Origin: Streptomyces cyaneochromogenes
Lineage (GTDB): Bacteria > Actinomycetota > Actinomycetes > Streptomycetales > Streptomycetaceae
Reading direction: 5' to 3'
Length of the DNA stretch: 64,000 nt
Assembly: GCF_003963535.1 (NCBI RefSeq)
Contig: NZ_CP034539.1
Coordinates: forward strand, 2,852,001 to 2,916,000
The notes under the pieces were generated by a model. It had not been told where the DNA came from. It saw only the letters and a program-made list of their open reading frames with translations, and ran no database searches. The position numbers were made by a program, and so were the translations under genes. Positions 15,776-23,010 of the stretch are shown here, in pieces. Positions within the stretch are counted from its first letter, which is position 1. Every line of letters starts with the position of its first letter.

Positions 15776-16885
15776 ATGAGCTCGCTTAATCTCGACGACT
15801 TCTCCGACCTGATCGAGCGCCCCGACGGTGGGGTGCGCCGTGACGCCGAGGCGCGCCGTGAGCGTCAGATCGTGCCGCCCGGGGCGCTGGGTCGCCTCGA
15901 CGAACTGGGTGAGTGGCTGGCGGCGGCGCAGTCGGCCGTGCCGGTGCGGCCGATCGAACAGCCGCGGGTCGTGCTGTTCGCCGGTGACCACGGCGTCGCC
16001 GAGCTGGGCGTGTCGGCCCGGCCGGCGGGCGGCGCCGGGGAGTTGGTGCGGGAGATCCTCGAGGGCGGCCGGCCCGTGTCCGTGCTCGCGCGGCGGCTCG
16101 GGGTTCCGGTGCGGGTCGTCGACATGGCGCTGGACTGCGATCCGCAGTCGCTGCCGGAGTCGGTCGTACGGCACCGGGTGCGGCGCGGCAGCGGTCGTAT
16201 CGACGTCGAGGACGCGGTGACCCTGGAGGAGGCGGAGGCCGCCTTCCGGGCCGGGGTGGCGGTGGCCGACGAGGAGGCCGACTCGGGTACGGATCTGGTG
16301 GTGCTCGGCGATGTGAGCGTCGGCGGGACGACCGCGGCCGGAGTCCTGGTCGCGGCGCTGTGCGGGACCGACGCCTCCGTGGTCACCGGGCGGGGCGGGC
16401 TGGCCATCGACGACCTCGCGTGGATGCGCAAGTGCGCGGCGATCCGGGACGCGCTGCGCCGGGCGCGGCCCGTGCTCGGGGACCAGCTGCAGCTGCTCGC
16501 GACGGTGGGCGGCGCCGACCTCGCCGCGATCACGGGGTTCCTGCTGCAGAGCGCGGTGCGGAAGTTGCCGGTCGTGCTGGACGGCGTGGTGGTCGCCGCC
16601 TGTGCGCTGGTGGGGCAGCGGATCGCGTTCCGGGCTCCGGACTGGTGGCTGGCCGCGCACAACAGCGGGGAGCCGGGGCAGGCCAAGGCGCTGGACCGCA
16701 TGGCCCTGGAGCCCCTGCTCGACCAGGGCGTGAAGGTCGGCGAGGGGGCCGGTGGCCTGCTGGCCCTGCCGATGGTCCAGGCCGCGGCGGCGCTGGCCGC
16801 GGAGCTGCCGGAGAAGCCGAAGGAGTCGGAGACTGCGGAGACTGCGGGGGACGACGAGCCGGAGACGCAGTCGGCCACCGAGTAG
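15776..16885 (+). CDS. cobT: nicotinate-nucleotide--dimethylbenzimidazole phosphoribosyltransferase
   Basis: 369 residues. It makes alpha-ribazole phosphate from nicotinate mononucleotide and dimethylbenzimidazole, the lower ligand for cobalamin. Family signatures are clear: PPGALGRLDELGEWLA near the start, VVLFAGDHGVAELGVSA, the glycine-rich VLGDVSVGGTTAAG, the AITGFLLQSA segment and the GVKVGEGAGG region with the catalytic Glu. The final 30 residues (PEKPKESETAETAGDDEPET) are an acidic, disordered tail not needed for the enzyme. ATG 15776 is taken because homology begins soon after and the upstream frame lacks a ribosome site. It acts with CobU and CobS encoded on either side. Confidence 0.92.
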   Translation: MSSLNLDDFSDLIERPDGGVRRDAEARRERQIVPPGALGRLDELGEWLAAAQSAVPVRPIEQPRVVLFAGDHGVAELGVSARPAGGAGELVREILEGGRPVSVLARRLGVPVRVVDMALDCDPQSLPESVVRHRVRRGSGRIDVEDAVTLEEAEAAFRAGVAVADEEADSGTDLVVLGDVSVGGTTAAGVLVAALCGTDASVVTGRGGLAIDDLAWMRKCAAIRDALRRARPVLGDQLQLLATVGGADLAAITGFLLQSAVRKLPVVLDGVVVAACALVGQRIAFRAPDWWLAAHNSGEPGQAKALDRMALEPLLDQGVKVGEGAGGLLALPMVQAAAALAAELPEKPKESETAETAGDDEPETQSATE

Positions 16886-16890
16886 TTGGA

Positions 16891-16911
16891 GGTGACGAGC
16901 GATTCGTCACC
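16891..16911. promoter_or_regulatory. perfect inverted repeat after cobT
   Basis: GGTGACGA and TCGTCACC flank a five-base centre, beginning five bases past the cobT stop and ending just before a CATAAT box for the rhomboid-like gene. It could be a weak terminator or an operator; the sequence alone does not decide. Confidence 0.4.
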
Positions 16912-16931
16912 TCTGTGCACATAATCCCCGT

Positions 16932-17630
16932 ATGAGTACCCTCGCCCGCCTGGCTCGCGCCGAGTGGGGGTCGCTGTATCTCGCCGTGCGGGGGGCGTGG
17001 ACGGCGCGGCGGTGGAGGGCTGTTCCCCTGACCCTCGGGGCCGTGTGTCTGACCGGGGTCATGCACGGTGTGCAGCATCAGGCCTGGGGGTATCAGGTCG
17101 TCCAGAACCTCGGGGCCGTCCGGGCCGAGGATCCCCTCTGGCTCGCGCTCCTGCGGACGCCGCTGTCGCTGTTCGTGCCCGCCCTGGACCTGCCGGTGTG
17201 GGGTGCGCTCGCGCAGATACTGATCGTGTTCGGGATCGCCGAGATGTGCCTGGGGTGGTGGCGGACCCTCGTCATCGCCTACGTCGCCACCCTCGCCGGC
17301 ACCCTGTACGCGCGCGTGGGCCTCGCGCTCGGCCCGGGCAACCCGATCGGGCTGCCCGCCTCGGACGCCCGGGTCGTGGACACGGGACCGTCGGCGGCCG
17401 TGGTGGGGCTGGCGGTGTTCCTCGGGTGGCGGTACGGCGCGTATCTCACGGCCGGTGCGGTGATCGCGGTGATGGTGGTCGAGGTGGCGCTGAAGGAGAA
17501 CCTCGCCGGGAAGGAGCACCTGGCGGCCATCGCGGCTGTGTTGGTGCTGTGCGCGGTGGCCGCGGTGGGTCAGCGGCGTTCCAGGGCGCGGGCCGAGTCG
17601 ACGTCGGGCGCGCCGCCGATCCAGTCCTGA
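16932..17630 (+). CDS. rhomboid-like integral membrane protein
   Basis: 232 residues with about six hydrophobic helices. The catalytic features of rhomboid proteases seem to survive: TGPSAAVVG gives a candidate nucleophile Ser154 at a helix start, and GKEHLAAIAAV gives His196 two helices later; the N-terminal MHGVQHQAW resembles the family's HxxxN region. The GxSG motif is altered to GPSA, so protease activity is uncertain. The ATG at 16932 lies six bases after CATAAT and lacks a ribosome site, suggesting a leaderless mRNA. The 3' end overlaps the convergent membrane-protein gene by 61 bases. Confidence 0.72.
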   Translation: MSTLARLARAEWGSLYLAVRGAWTARRWRAVPLTLGAVCLTGVMHGVQHQAWGYQVVQNLGAVRAEDPLWLALLRTPLSLFVPALDLPVWGALAQILIVFGIAEMCLGWWRTLVIAYVATLAGTLYARVGLALGPGNPIGLPASDARVVDTGPSAAVVGLAVFLGWRYGAYLTAGAVIAVMVVEVALKENLAGKEHLAAIAAVLVLCAVAAVGQRRSRARAESTSGAPPIQS

Positions 17631-18334
17631 AGCTTGCGGCTGGGGCCCACCCAGCGCTTGTCGTGGTGGTAGGCGCGCAGCTGGGCCTTGGCCCGGGCAC
17701 GCGGGCGGCGGCGGTAGAAGCGCTTCGCCCAGGGGGAGGCGGGACGGGCCAGGCGGACGGCGCCGAACAGGGCGACGAAGGGGATGACCAGCCCGAAGAT
17801 CGCGATACGGGCCTTGCCCTTGGCGAGGGCGATCAGGGCGACGAGGAAGTTTCCGAAGATCGTGCTGAGCACCGTCCCGCGGTTCTGCAGCTCGTCGTCG
17901 TTGAGGTCGTTGACGCCGAAGGGCGCGTAGCCGAGGAGGAACAGGCCGACCACGGCGGCGGTGAGCACGACCACCTCGACGCTCTTGCGGCCCGCCTCGG
18001 TCCAGTAGACGTCGTCCAGATGCAGGATCAGGGCGAACTCGTCCATCACCAGTCCCGCGCCGATCCCGAACACCACCGCGGCCGCGGCCGAGCCGAAGCC
18101 GCGCTGACCGCCGGCGACCGCGCAGAACCCGCCGATGACCGTGAGGAGGACGCCGGGGACGACATGGTGGATGTGGACGGCGCCGGTCTCGATGTTGCGG
18201 AAGGGCCCTTTTCCCGCGCGGATGAGGCGGGTGATCATCCGGGTGACGAGGAAGGTGACCACGAAGGCGGTCAGGGCCAGGAGCAGCGGGAGCTTCCCCG
18301 GTTCGATGATGTTGCGCTGCCACCAGTCACCCAT
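17570..18334 (-). CDS. conserved integral membrane protein
   Basis: 254 residues with six likely transmembrane helices, for example LPLLLALTAFVVTFLVT, VVPGVLLTVIGGFCAVAGG and VEVVVLTAAVVGLFLLGYA. Conserved-looking patches are VHIHHVVPG after the first helix and MDEFALILHLDDVYW between helices, both rich in His and Asp and possibly metal-binding. The C-terminal tail is strongly basic (KRFYRRRPRARAKAQLRAY). I do not recognise a named family beyond conserved actinobacterial membrane protein. The ATG at 18334 has CACACT six bases upstream rather than a ribosome site. It overlaps the rhomboid-like gene tail-to-tail. Confidence 0.75.
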   Translation of the reverse strand: MGDWWQRNIIEPGKLPLLLALTAFVVTFLVTRMITRLIRAGKGPFRNIETGAVHIHHVVPGVLLTVIGGFCAVAGGQRGFGSAAAAVVFGIGAGLVMDEFALILHLDDVYWTEAGRKSVEVVVLTAAVVGLFLLGYAPFGVNDLNDDELQNRGTVLSTIFGNFLVALIALAKGKARIAIFGLVIPFVALFGAVRLARPASPWAKRFYRRRPRARAKAQLRAYHHDKRWVGPSRKLQDWIGGAPDVDSARALERR

Positions 18335-18389
18335 GGTTTCAGTGTGTCCGGGACAGGGGTGGGCCGCCTGGCGTAGACGGCGTCCGGGC

Positions 18390-18395
18390 TACCCT
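18390..18395 (+). promoter_or_regulatory. candidate -10 box for leaderless cobS transcript
   Basis: TACCCT, six bases before GTG 18402. The same hexamer precedes the DUF3043 gene. No ribosome site lies between. Confidence 0.45.
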
Positions 18396-18401
18396 GCCGA
18401 C

Positions 18402-19187
18402 GTGTCCATGACCCCGCCGCCCCTGCACGGTCTCCGTTTCGCCTTCGGCACCCTCAGTGTGCTGCCGGTCAAGGTGAGCCGGTGGGACCGGGAAGCGGCG
18501 CGCGGCGGGATGCTGTGCGCCCCGCTGGTCGGGGTGGTCCTCGGCTGTGGAGCCGCTTTCGTCGCGCTGGTGCTGCTGTTCCTCGGCGCCGGTCCCCTCC
18601 TCGCCGCCGTGGCGGGCGCCGCCGTCCCCGCCGTGCTCACCCGGGGCCTGCATCTCGACGGCCTCGCCGACACCGCCGACGGGCTCGGCAGCGGCAAGCC
18701 CGCCGAGGACGCGCTGCGGATCATGAAGCAGTCGGACATCGGGCCGTTCGGCGTCATCACGCTCGTGTTCGTGCTACTCGCGCAGGCCGCCGCCCTCGCC
18801 CGCATCTACGACGGCTCGTGGGCCCGGGGCGCTCTCGCCACCGTCGTCTCGGCCGTCGCCGCCCGGCTCGCCCTCACCCTCGCCGCACGCACCGGCGTGC
18901 CCGCCGCGCGGCCGGAGGGGCTGGGGGCCGCGGTGGCCGGCGTCGTCCCGGTACGGCGTGCGGTGACCGTGGCCCTGGCCGCGACCGGTGTCGCCGCCGC
19001 GGCGGGCGCGCTGCTCGGGACGTACGACATCGCGCGCACCGCCCTCGCGGTCCTCGCCGCGCTCGCCGCCGCCGAGCTCCTCCTGCGGCACTGCACACGC
19101 CGCTTCGGCGGCGTCACCGGCGACGTCTTCGGCGGGCTCGCGGAGACGGCGGCGACGACCGCGCTGGTCGTGCTGTCACTGGGCTGA
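18402..19187 (+). CDS. cobS: adenosylcobinamide-GDP ribazoletransferase (cobalamin synthase)
   Basis: 261 residues, an integral membrane enzyme joining activated adenosylcobinamide to alpha-ribazole, the last step of nucleotide-loop assembly. Signatures are FGTLSVLPV near the start, TRGLHLDGLADTADGL with the metal-binding Asp residues, and the late GGVTGDVFGGLAE motif. Between them are several alanine/leucine-rich transmembrane helices. The start is GTG 18402 (VSMTPPPLHGLRF); ATG 18408 is an alternative. It is convergent with the spherulin-4 gene, overlapping by 12 bases. Confidence 0.92.
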   Translation: MSMTPPPLHGLRFAFGTLSVLPVKVSRWDREAARGGMLCAPLVGVVLGCGAAFVALVLLFLGAGPLLAAVAGAAVPAVLTRGLHLDGLADTADGLGSGKPAEDALRIMKQSDIGPFGVITLVFVLLAQAAALARIYDGSWARGALATVVSAVAARLALTLAARTGVPAARPEGLGAAVAGVVPVRRAVTVALAATGVAAAAGALLGTYDIARTALAVLAALAAAELLLRHCTRRFGGVTGDVFGGLAETAATTALVVLSLG

Positions 19188-19832
19188 CCCGAGGTCCAGC
19201 CCGTGCGGCAACGTGCCCCACGGATGAGCGCCCTCGCCCGGCACCGCGCAGTGCACCGTGGCCCCGCGCTCGCGCGCCCGCGCCGCGAGGTCGGCGCCGG
19301 CCGGGACGCCGTACACCAGATGGCACAGCCGCACCCCGGACCCGCCCCGCCACCGCTGCGGGCCGAGCCGGGTGTACGTCGCCCAGGTGCCCTCGAAGGT
19401 GACCAGGACGTCCGCGATCCTGGCGTACGACGGGTGCGGTGCCGTGCCGTGGTTCAGGACGAGGGTGCCGTGGCCGGCGCCCCAGGCGGCCGTCGCGAGC
19501 CGCTGGTAGTACCCGAACTCCTCGCGTCCGGCGGCGACCTGGTCGAGGAAGACGCCGTCCGCGCCGTACCAGTCGCGGTGCCGCCCGAGGTCGCGTACGA
19601 CGTCGGCGCCGGGCCTGCGGCCGTAGTCGGTGTCGGCATAGCCGAGCACCCGCACGTCCGCGTTCCGCAGCCGGTCCGCGACCTCGGCGAACGCCGGGTC
19701 GGGCGCGTCGCCGGGGCCGCTGGCCGGGTTCAGGACGACGCCGTAGAGGCGGGGCGCGGCCGCGATGATCGCGTCCCATTCGGCGGGGCGGACGGACGGA
19801 TGCTCGTAGTAGGGGATCAGCAGGTCTCTCAT
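19176..19832 (-). CDS. spherulin-4 family protein (GH135/Sph3-like hydrolase)
   Basis: 218 residues. MRDLLIPYYEHPS, YGVVLNPASGPG, VRVLGYADTDYG, DGVFLDQV and LVLNHGT..DVLVTFEGTW follow the beta strands of the spherulin-4 TIM barrel. The fungal member Sph3 (GH135) cleaves galactosaminogalactan and is essential for making it. Conserved acidic candidates are the Asp in FLDQ and the Glu in TFEG; the residue after that Asp is Gln where several relatives have Glu. No signal peptide is seen, which is odd for a polysaccharide hydrolase. The ATG at 19832 overlaps the stop of the 12-TM gene (ATGA), so it is the last gene of a coupled operon with the glycosyltransferase and deacetylase. Confidence 0.8.
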   Translation of the reverse strand: MRDLLIPYYEHPSVRPAEWDAIIAAAPRLYGVVLNPASGPGDAPDPAFAEVADRLRNADVRVLGYADTDYGRRPGADVVRDLGRHRDWYGADGVFLDQVAAGREEFGYYQRLATAAWGAGHGTLVLNHGTAPHPSYARIADVLVTFEGTWATYTRLGPQRWRGGSGVRLCHLVYGVPAGADLAARARERGATVHCAVPGEGAHPWGTLPHGLDLGSAQ

Positions 19833-21349
19833 CGGTGGGCGGTCGCTCTCCCCAGCAGGGCGCAGACGAGGGTGGCCTGGGCCACCGCGGCCGTCCCGTG
19901 GACGGTCAGGCCGATCCAGTGCGGGCTGCCCGAGTGCGTCACCAGGGCCAGTGTCTGGGCGAGGGCGGCCGCGCAGCAGATCGCCGCCGCGCTGAGCACC
20001 GCGCCGAAGGACTGCAGCAGCAGGCCCGTCCACAGGACCACGCCCAGCAGGAGCAGTCCGGCGAGGCGGACGCCGGCGATTCCGGGGGCGTGCGGCCACA
20101 GGGCCGAGGTGGTGAGGCTGAGCGCGAGCAGGGCGACCAGGTAGCCGCAGAGGCACTTCAGGAGGGTGATCACCGTGGTCCGCCGGAACGCCCTCGGTGT
20201 GCTGCTGGAGCGCAGGCCCGCGAGGCTGCCGCTGCGGAAGCGGTACAGCAGCCATTCGGCGGAGCCCATGCTGAGCGTCAGGGCCACTGCGGCCGGGGCG
20301 GATGTCGCGCTGCGCTGCTCGCCGGTGAGGAAGTCGCCCAGGGCGGTGTAGAGGACGAGGACGCCGGTGGCCAGGCCGAAGAGGGCGTACGGGAGGGAGG
20401 CGGAGAGACGGGGGCCCATTGCTGTTGATCGACTGCGGGTGCGTCGTGGCTTGTCGCGCCCACGCGGCGGTAGCCGCACATTCAATACAGCCCCGCGCCC
20501 CTTCAGGGGCGCGACCTCACGCAGGCCAAGGAACGCCACCACCGCCAGCGAACCCAGCAGCAGGATCAGTCTCGCCACGTCCGGAACCGGATGGAGCAGC
20601 GCCAGTACCGCCCCCGCCGCCATCGGCAACAACGCAGCCAGCAGGGCCCGTTCGCGGCCCATGACCAGCAGAGCCGTGGCCGCACCGAGGTAGCAGGCCT
20701 GCCCGGCGGCGAAGGCGACCGGCGCCAAGTCGGCCTTGGCCGGCGTCCCCGCCACGATCAGCGCGACCAGGGCACCCAGCAGCGCGCCCGCAGGCGCTCC
20801 GAGCAGCAGGGAGCGGCGCGCGGCATCGCGGTCGCCCAGCCCGAGCCAGGAGTACGCCCGATGGGCGAGGCCCTGGTTCCAGGTCCAGCCGACCAGCGCG
20901 CCGGCCAGCAGCGGGACCGTGCCCGCGGGGAGGCCGAAGTCGTCCTGCGGGCCGGCGAGGAGGGGGGCGCCGAGGACGTAGCCGAGGCCGGGGAGGGCGA
21001 AGACGACGCCTCTGAGGAGGCAGCCGAGCAGGCCCACCTGCCAGGGGTCGTGGACCGGGCCGTCCGGCTCCGGGTAGCGGCGCTCGACCCGCTCGTACAG
21101 CTCCTCGGCGAGGGCGAAGGAGTTCTTGACGCCGTAGCGCTCGCGTATCTGGTCGTCGGACAGGCCGTCGGACTCCAGCAGCGCGGCGATCTCGTCGGGG
21201 TGGACGGCGGCGGCTATGAAGTCGCCGAGGCGTACGGTGAGTTCGTCGAGGGGGTCGGGCCGCGCCCAGCCGGGCTTGGTGCGCTGGCGGGGGATCGAGG
21301 GCAGGGTGTCGGGGCGGGAGCCGGGCGGCATCCAGATGCTTCCGCTCAC
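19829..21349 (-). CDS. 12-TM membrane protein of the exopolysaccharide-like operon
   Basis: 506 residues. The first 110 are soluble and contain LTVRLGDFIAAAVHPDEIAALLESDG-like helices and a YGVKNSFALAEELYERV segment. About twelve transmembrane helices follow, from VGLLGCLLRGVVFALPG to the end. The size and topology suit a polysaccharide transporter or a membrane partner of the glycosyltransferase, comparable in position to PelG, but I see no PelG signature. GTG 21349 overlaps the PelF-like stop (GTGA) and the stop overlaps the spherulin-4 ATG. Between helices six and seven the protein carries about 26 unusual basic residues (LPPRGRDKPRR and flanks) coded by a copy of a dispersed repeat, an in-frame insertion. 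Confidence 0.75.
   Translation of the reverse strand: MSGSIWMPPGSRPDTLPSIPRQRTKPGWARPDPLDELTVRLGDFIAAAVHPDEIAALLESDGLSDDQIRERYGVKNSFALAEELYERVERRYPEPDGPVHDPWQVGLLGCLLRGVVFALPGLGYVLGAPLLAGPQDDFGLPAGTVPLLAGALVGWTWNQGLAHRAYSWLGLGDRDAARRSLLLGAPAGALLGALVALIVAGTPAKADLAPVAFAAGQACYLGAATALLVMGRERALLAALLPMAAGAVLALLHPVPDVARLILLLGSLAVVAFLGLREVAPLKGRGAVLNVRLPPRGRDKPRRTRSRSTAMGPRLSASLPYALFGLATGVLVLYTALGDFLTGEQRSATSAPAAVALTLSMGSAEWLLYRFRSGSLAGLRSSSTPRAFRRTTVITLLKCLCGYLVALLALSLTTSALWPHAPGIAGVRLAGLLLLGVVLWTGLLLQSFGAVLSAAAICCAAALAQTLALVTHSGSPHWIGLTVHGTAAVAQATLVCALLGRATAHR
20432..20513. repeat. dispersed palindromic repeat inside a coding sequence
   Basis: Matches the copy at 22928-23003 almost throughout, including GCGGCGGTAGCCGC and ACAGCCCCGCGCCCCTT. 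GCGCCCCT (20496-20503) pairs with AGGGGCGC (20506-20513), and GCGGC pairs with GCCGC inside. It lies wholly within the 12-TM gene and keeps its frame open. Confidence 0.8.
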
Positions 21350-22869
21350 CAGCCGGTTCCGTCCGTCGCGACCTTCTCGTACCAGGGGTCGCGCAGTTCG
21401 AGGGTCCAGTCGGCGACCGTTTCGAGCGTGGGCTCGTACACCTCGGCGCTGCCCGCGAGCTCCTGGTAGATCGTCCGGAAGTTGTCCACGGAGCGGCGCA
21501 GCGTGAACCGGTCGATCACCCGCTGACGGGACAACTCGCCCAACTCCTGCCGCCGTTCGTCGTCGCGCAGGAGGGTGAGGGCGGCGGCCGCCATCTTCTC
21601 GGGCTCGCGCGGCGGGACGACGAGTCCCGTGTCGCCGACGGCCTCGCGCACTCCCCCGACGTCCGTCGAGACCGTCGTACGGCCGCAGGACATGGCCTCG
21701 ATGATGGAGAACGGGAAGCCCTCGGAGATGGACGACAGCATGACCAGGTGTCCGGCCGCGTAGGCGCGCCAGACCTCGCTGATCCGGCCCTCGAAGGTCA
21801 GGCCGTCCGTCACGCCGAGCTCGGCGGCGAGCTTCTCCAGCTTGGTGCGGTAGGCCTCGCCGCCGGGCGGGACGGGGCCGAACAACCGCAGGCGGGTTTC
21901 CGGGAGTTCGGCGCGGACCATGGAGTAGGCCCGCAGCAGGGTCTCCAGGTCCTTGATGGGGTCGACGCGGCCGCACCAGGTGAGGGTGGGGATCTCGGGT
22001 TCGGGGCCGGCGTGCGGGAAGGCGTGCGGGTCGACGCCGTTGTAGACGGTGCGGATCTTGTCGGCGTCGGCGCCGCCGCGCTCCTCCCAGCGGCGGTTGT
22101 ACTGGTTGCAGGGGGTGATCAGGTCGGCGGTGCGGTATCCGTGGGAGTTCAGTTCGCGGTAGAAGCCGAGCATGAACGCCTTCACCGGCCAGCGCTGGGC
22201 GTCGCTGCGGTAGCCGAGGTAGCGCTCGCGCAGGTAGATGCCGTGCTCGGTGAGGAGGAAGGGCACGCCGTCCAGCCGGCGGGCGGCGAGGGCCGGGAGG
22301 GTCGCGAGGCCGCTGCTGACGGCGTGGGCGACGGAGTCCTCGGGGATGCGGATCCCGAGGGGGCGCAGGGCGTGTTCCAGCAGGTCGGTCGCGGTGAGGG
22401 CATCGTGGACGGTCGGGCGGGCGGCCGCCGTCGGCAGATGCGGCATCGTCCATATCCACATCAGCGACCGCAGCGCCGACTCGGTGCGCAGCGCCGCCGA
22501 CAGGCGTCCGTCGCGGGCCAGTTCGGCCAGCTCGTCCAGGGCGTCACCGAAGTCGCAGTGCGCCTCGGGGTCGAGGAAGGAGAGCAGGAAACGCTCGTAG
22601 GAGTCGGTGAACCGGCGCCGGGCCCTGCCGTACGGCGCTCGCTTGCGCCCCGGACGCGGGCCCCAGGTCGGCACGGAGGTGTGCCGGTAGACGTTCGGCG
22701 GCAGCTCCCAGGTCACGGGCTCGCGGCCGGTCCCGGTGAGCGACACGACGTGGAAGTCGACCTCCGGCATGCCCTTGACGAGTTGGTCGCACCAGGTGCT
22801 GACCCCGCCGTGGACGTGCGGGTACGTGCCTTCGGTGAGCATGGTGACATGACGGCCGGTACGCATCAC
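21346..22869 (-). CDS. PelF-type GT4 glycosyltransferase
   Basis: 507 residues. The N-terminus LTEGTYPHVHGGVSTWCDQL followed by LVKGMPEVDFHVVSL is the hallmark of PelF and its DUF3492 region. The C-terminal GT-B domain has LTWCGRVDPIKDLETLLRA, then SSISEGFPFSIIEAMSCG with the E-x7-E pair, and VGGVREAVGDTGLVV. PelF is a cytoplasmic nucleotide-sugar-dependent polymerase of the Pel exopolysaccharide. Tandem starts are possible: GTG 22869 or ATG 22866, after GGGGGGAAG. The stop overlaps the start of the 12-TM gene, so synthesis of the two is coupled, which fits a polymerase with its membrane conduit. The other operon genes are a deacetylase and a hydrolase. Confidence 0.88.
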   Translation of the reverse strand: MMRTGRHVTMLTEGTYPHVHGGVSTWCDQLVKGMPEVDFHVVSLTGTGREPVTWELPPNVYRHTSVPTWGPRPGRKRAPYGRARRRFTDSYERFLLSFLDPEAHCDFGDALDELAELARDGRLSAALRTESALRSLMWIWTMPHLPTAAARPTVHDALTATDLLEHALRPLGIRIPEDSVAHAVSSGLATLPALAARRLDGVPFLLTEHGIYLRERYLGYRSDAQRWPVKAFMLGFYRELNSHGYRTADLITPCNQYNRRWEERGGADADKIRTVYNGVDPHAFPHAGPEPEIPTLTWCGRVDPIKDLETLLRAYSMVRAELPETRLRLFGPVPPGGEAYRTKLEKLAAELGVTDGLTFEGRISEVWRAYAAGHLVMLSSISEGFPFSIIEAMSCGRTTVSTDVGGVREAVGDTGLVVPPREPEKMAAAALTLLRDDERRQELGELSRQRVIDRFTLRRSVDNFRTIYQELAGSAEVYEPTLETVADWTLELRDPWYEKVATDGTGW

Positions 22870-22927
22870 TGCGCTGCTTCCCCCCTGTTGTGCGGATGGT
22901 GTGCGGGGAACTGCTGCCCGGACCCGG

Positions 22928-23003
22928 CTGCGGGTCCTTCGTGGCTGGTCGCGCCACGCGGCGGTAGCCGCAAATTCAACACAGCCCCGCGCCCCTTGAG
23001 GGC
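22928..23003. repeat. dispersed palindromic repeat, intergenic copy
   Basis: GCTGCGGGTCC..TCGTGGCTGG, GCGGCGGTAGCCGC and CACAGCCCCGCGCCCCTTGA align with the copy at 20432-20513 in the same orientation. It sits between the deacetylase-like gene and the PelF-like gene of the same operon. Confidence 0.8.
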
Positions 23004-23010
23004 GTTGTTG

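Noticed and set aside
13217..19187. Single cobalamin operon from cobU to cobS
   Set aside because: The three genes are separated by a MITE, a minus-strand methyltransferase and convergent membrane-protein genes, and cobT and cobS have their own apparent promoters.
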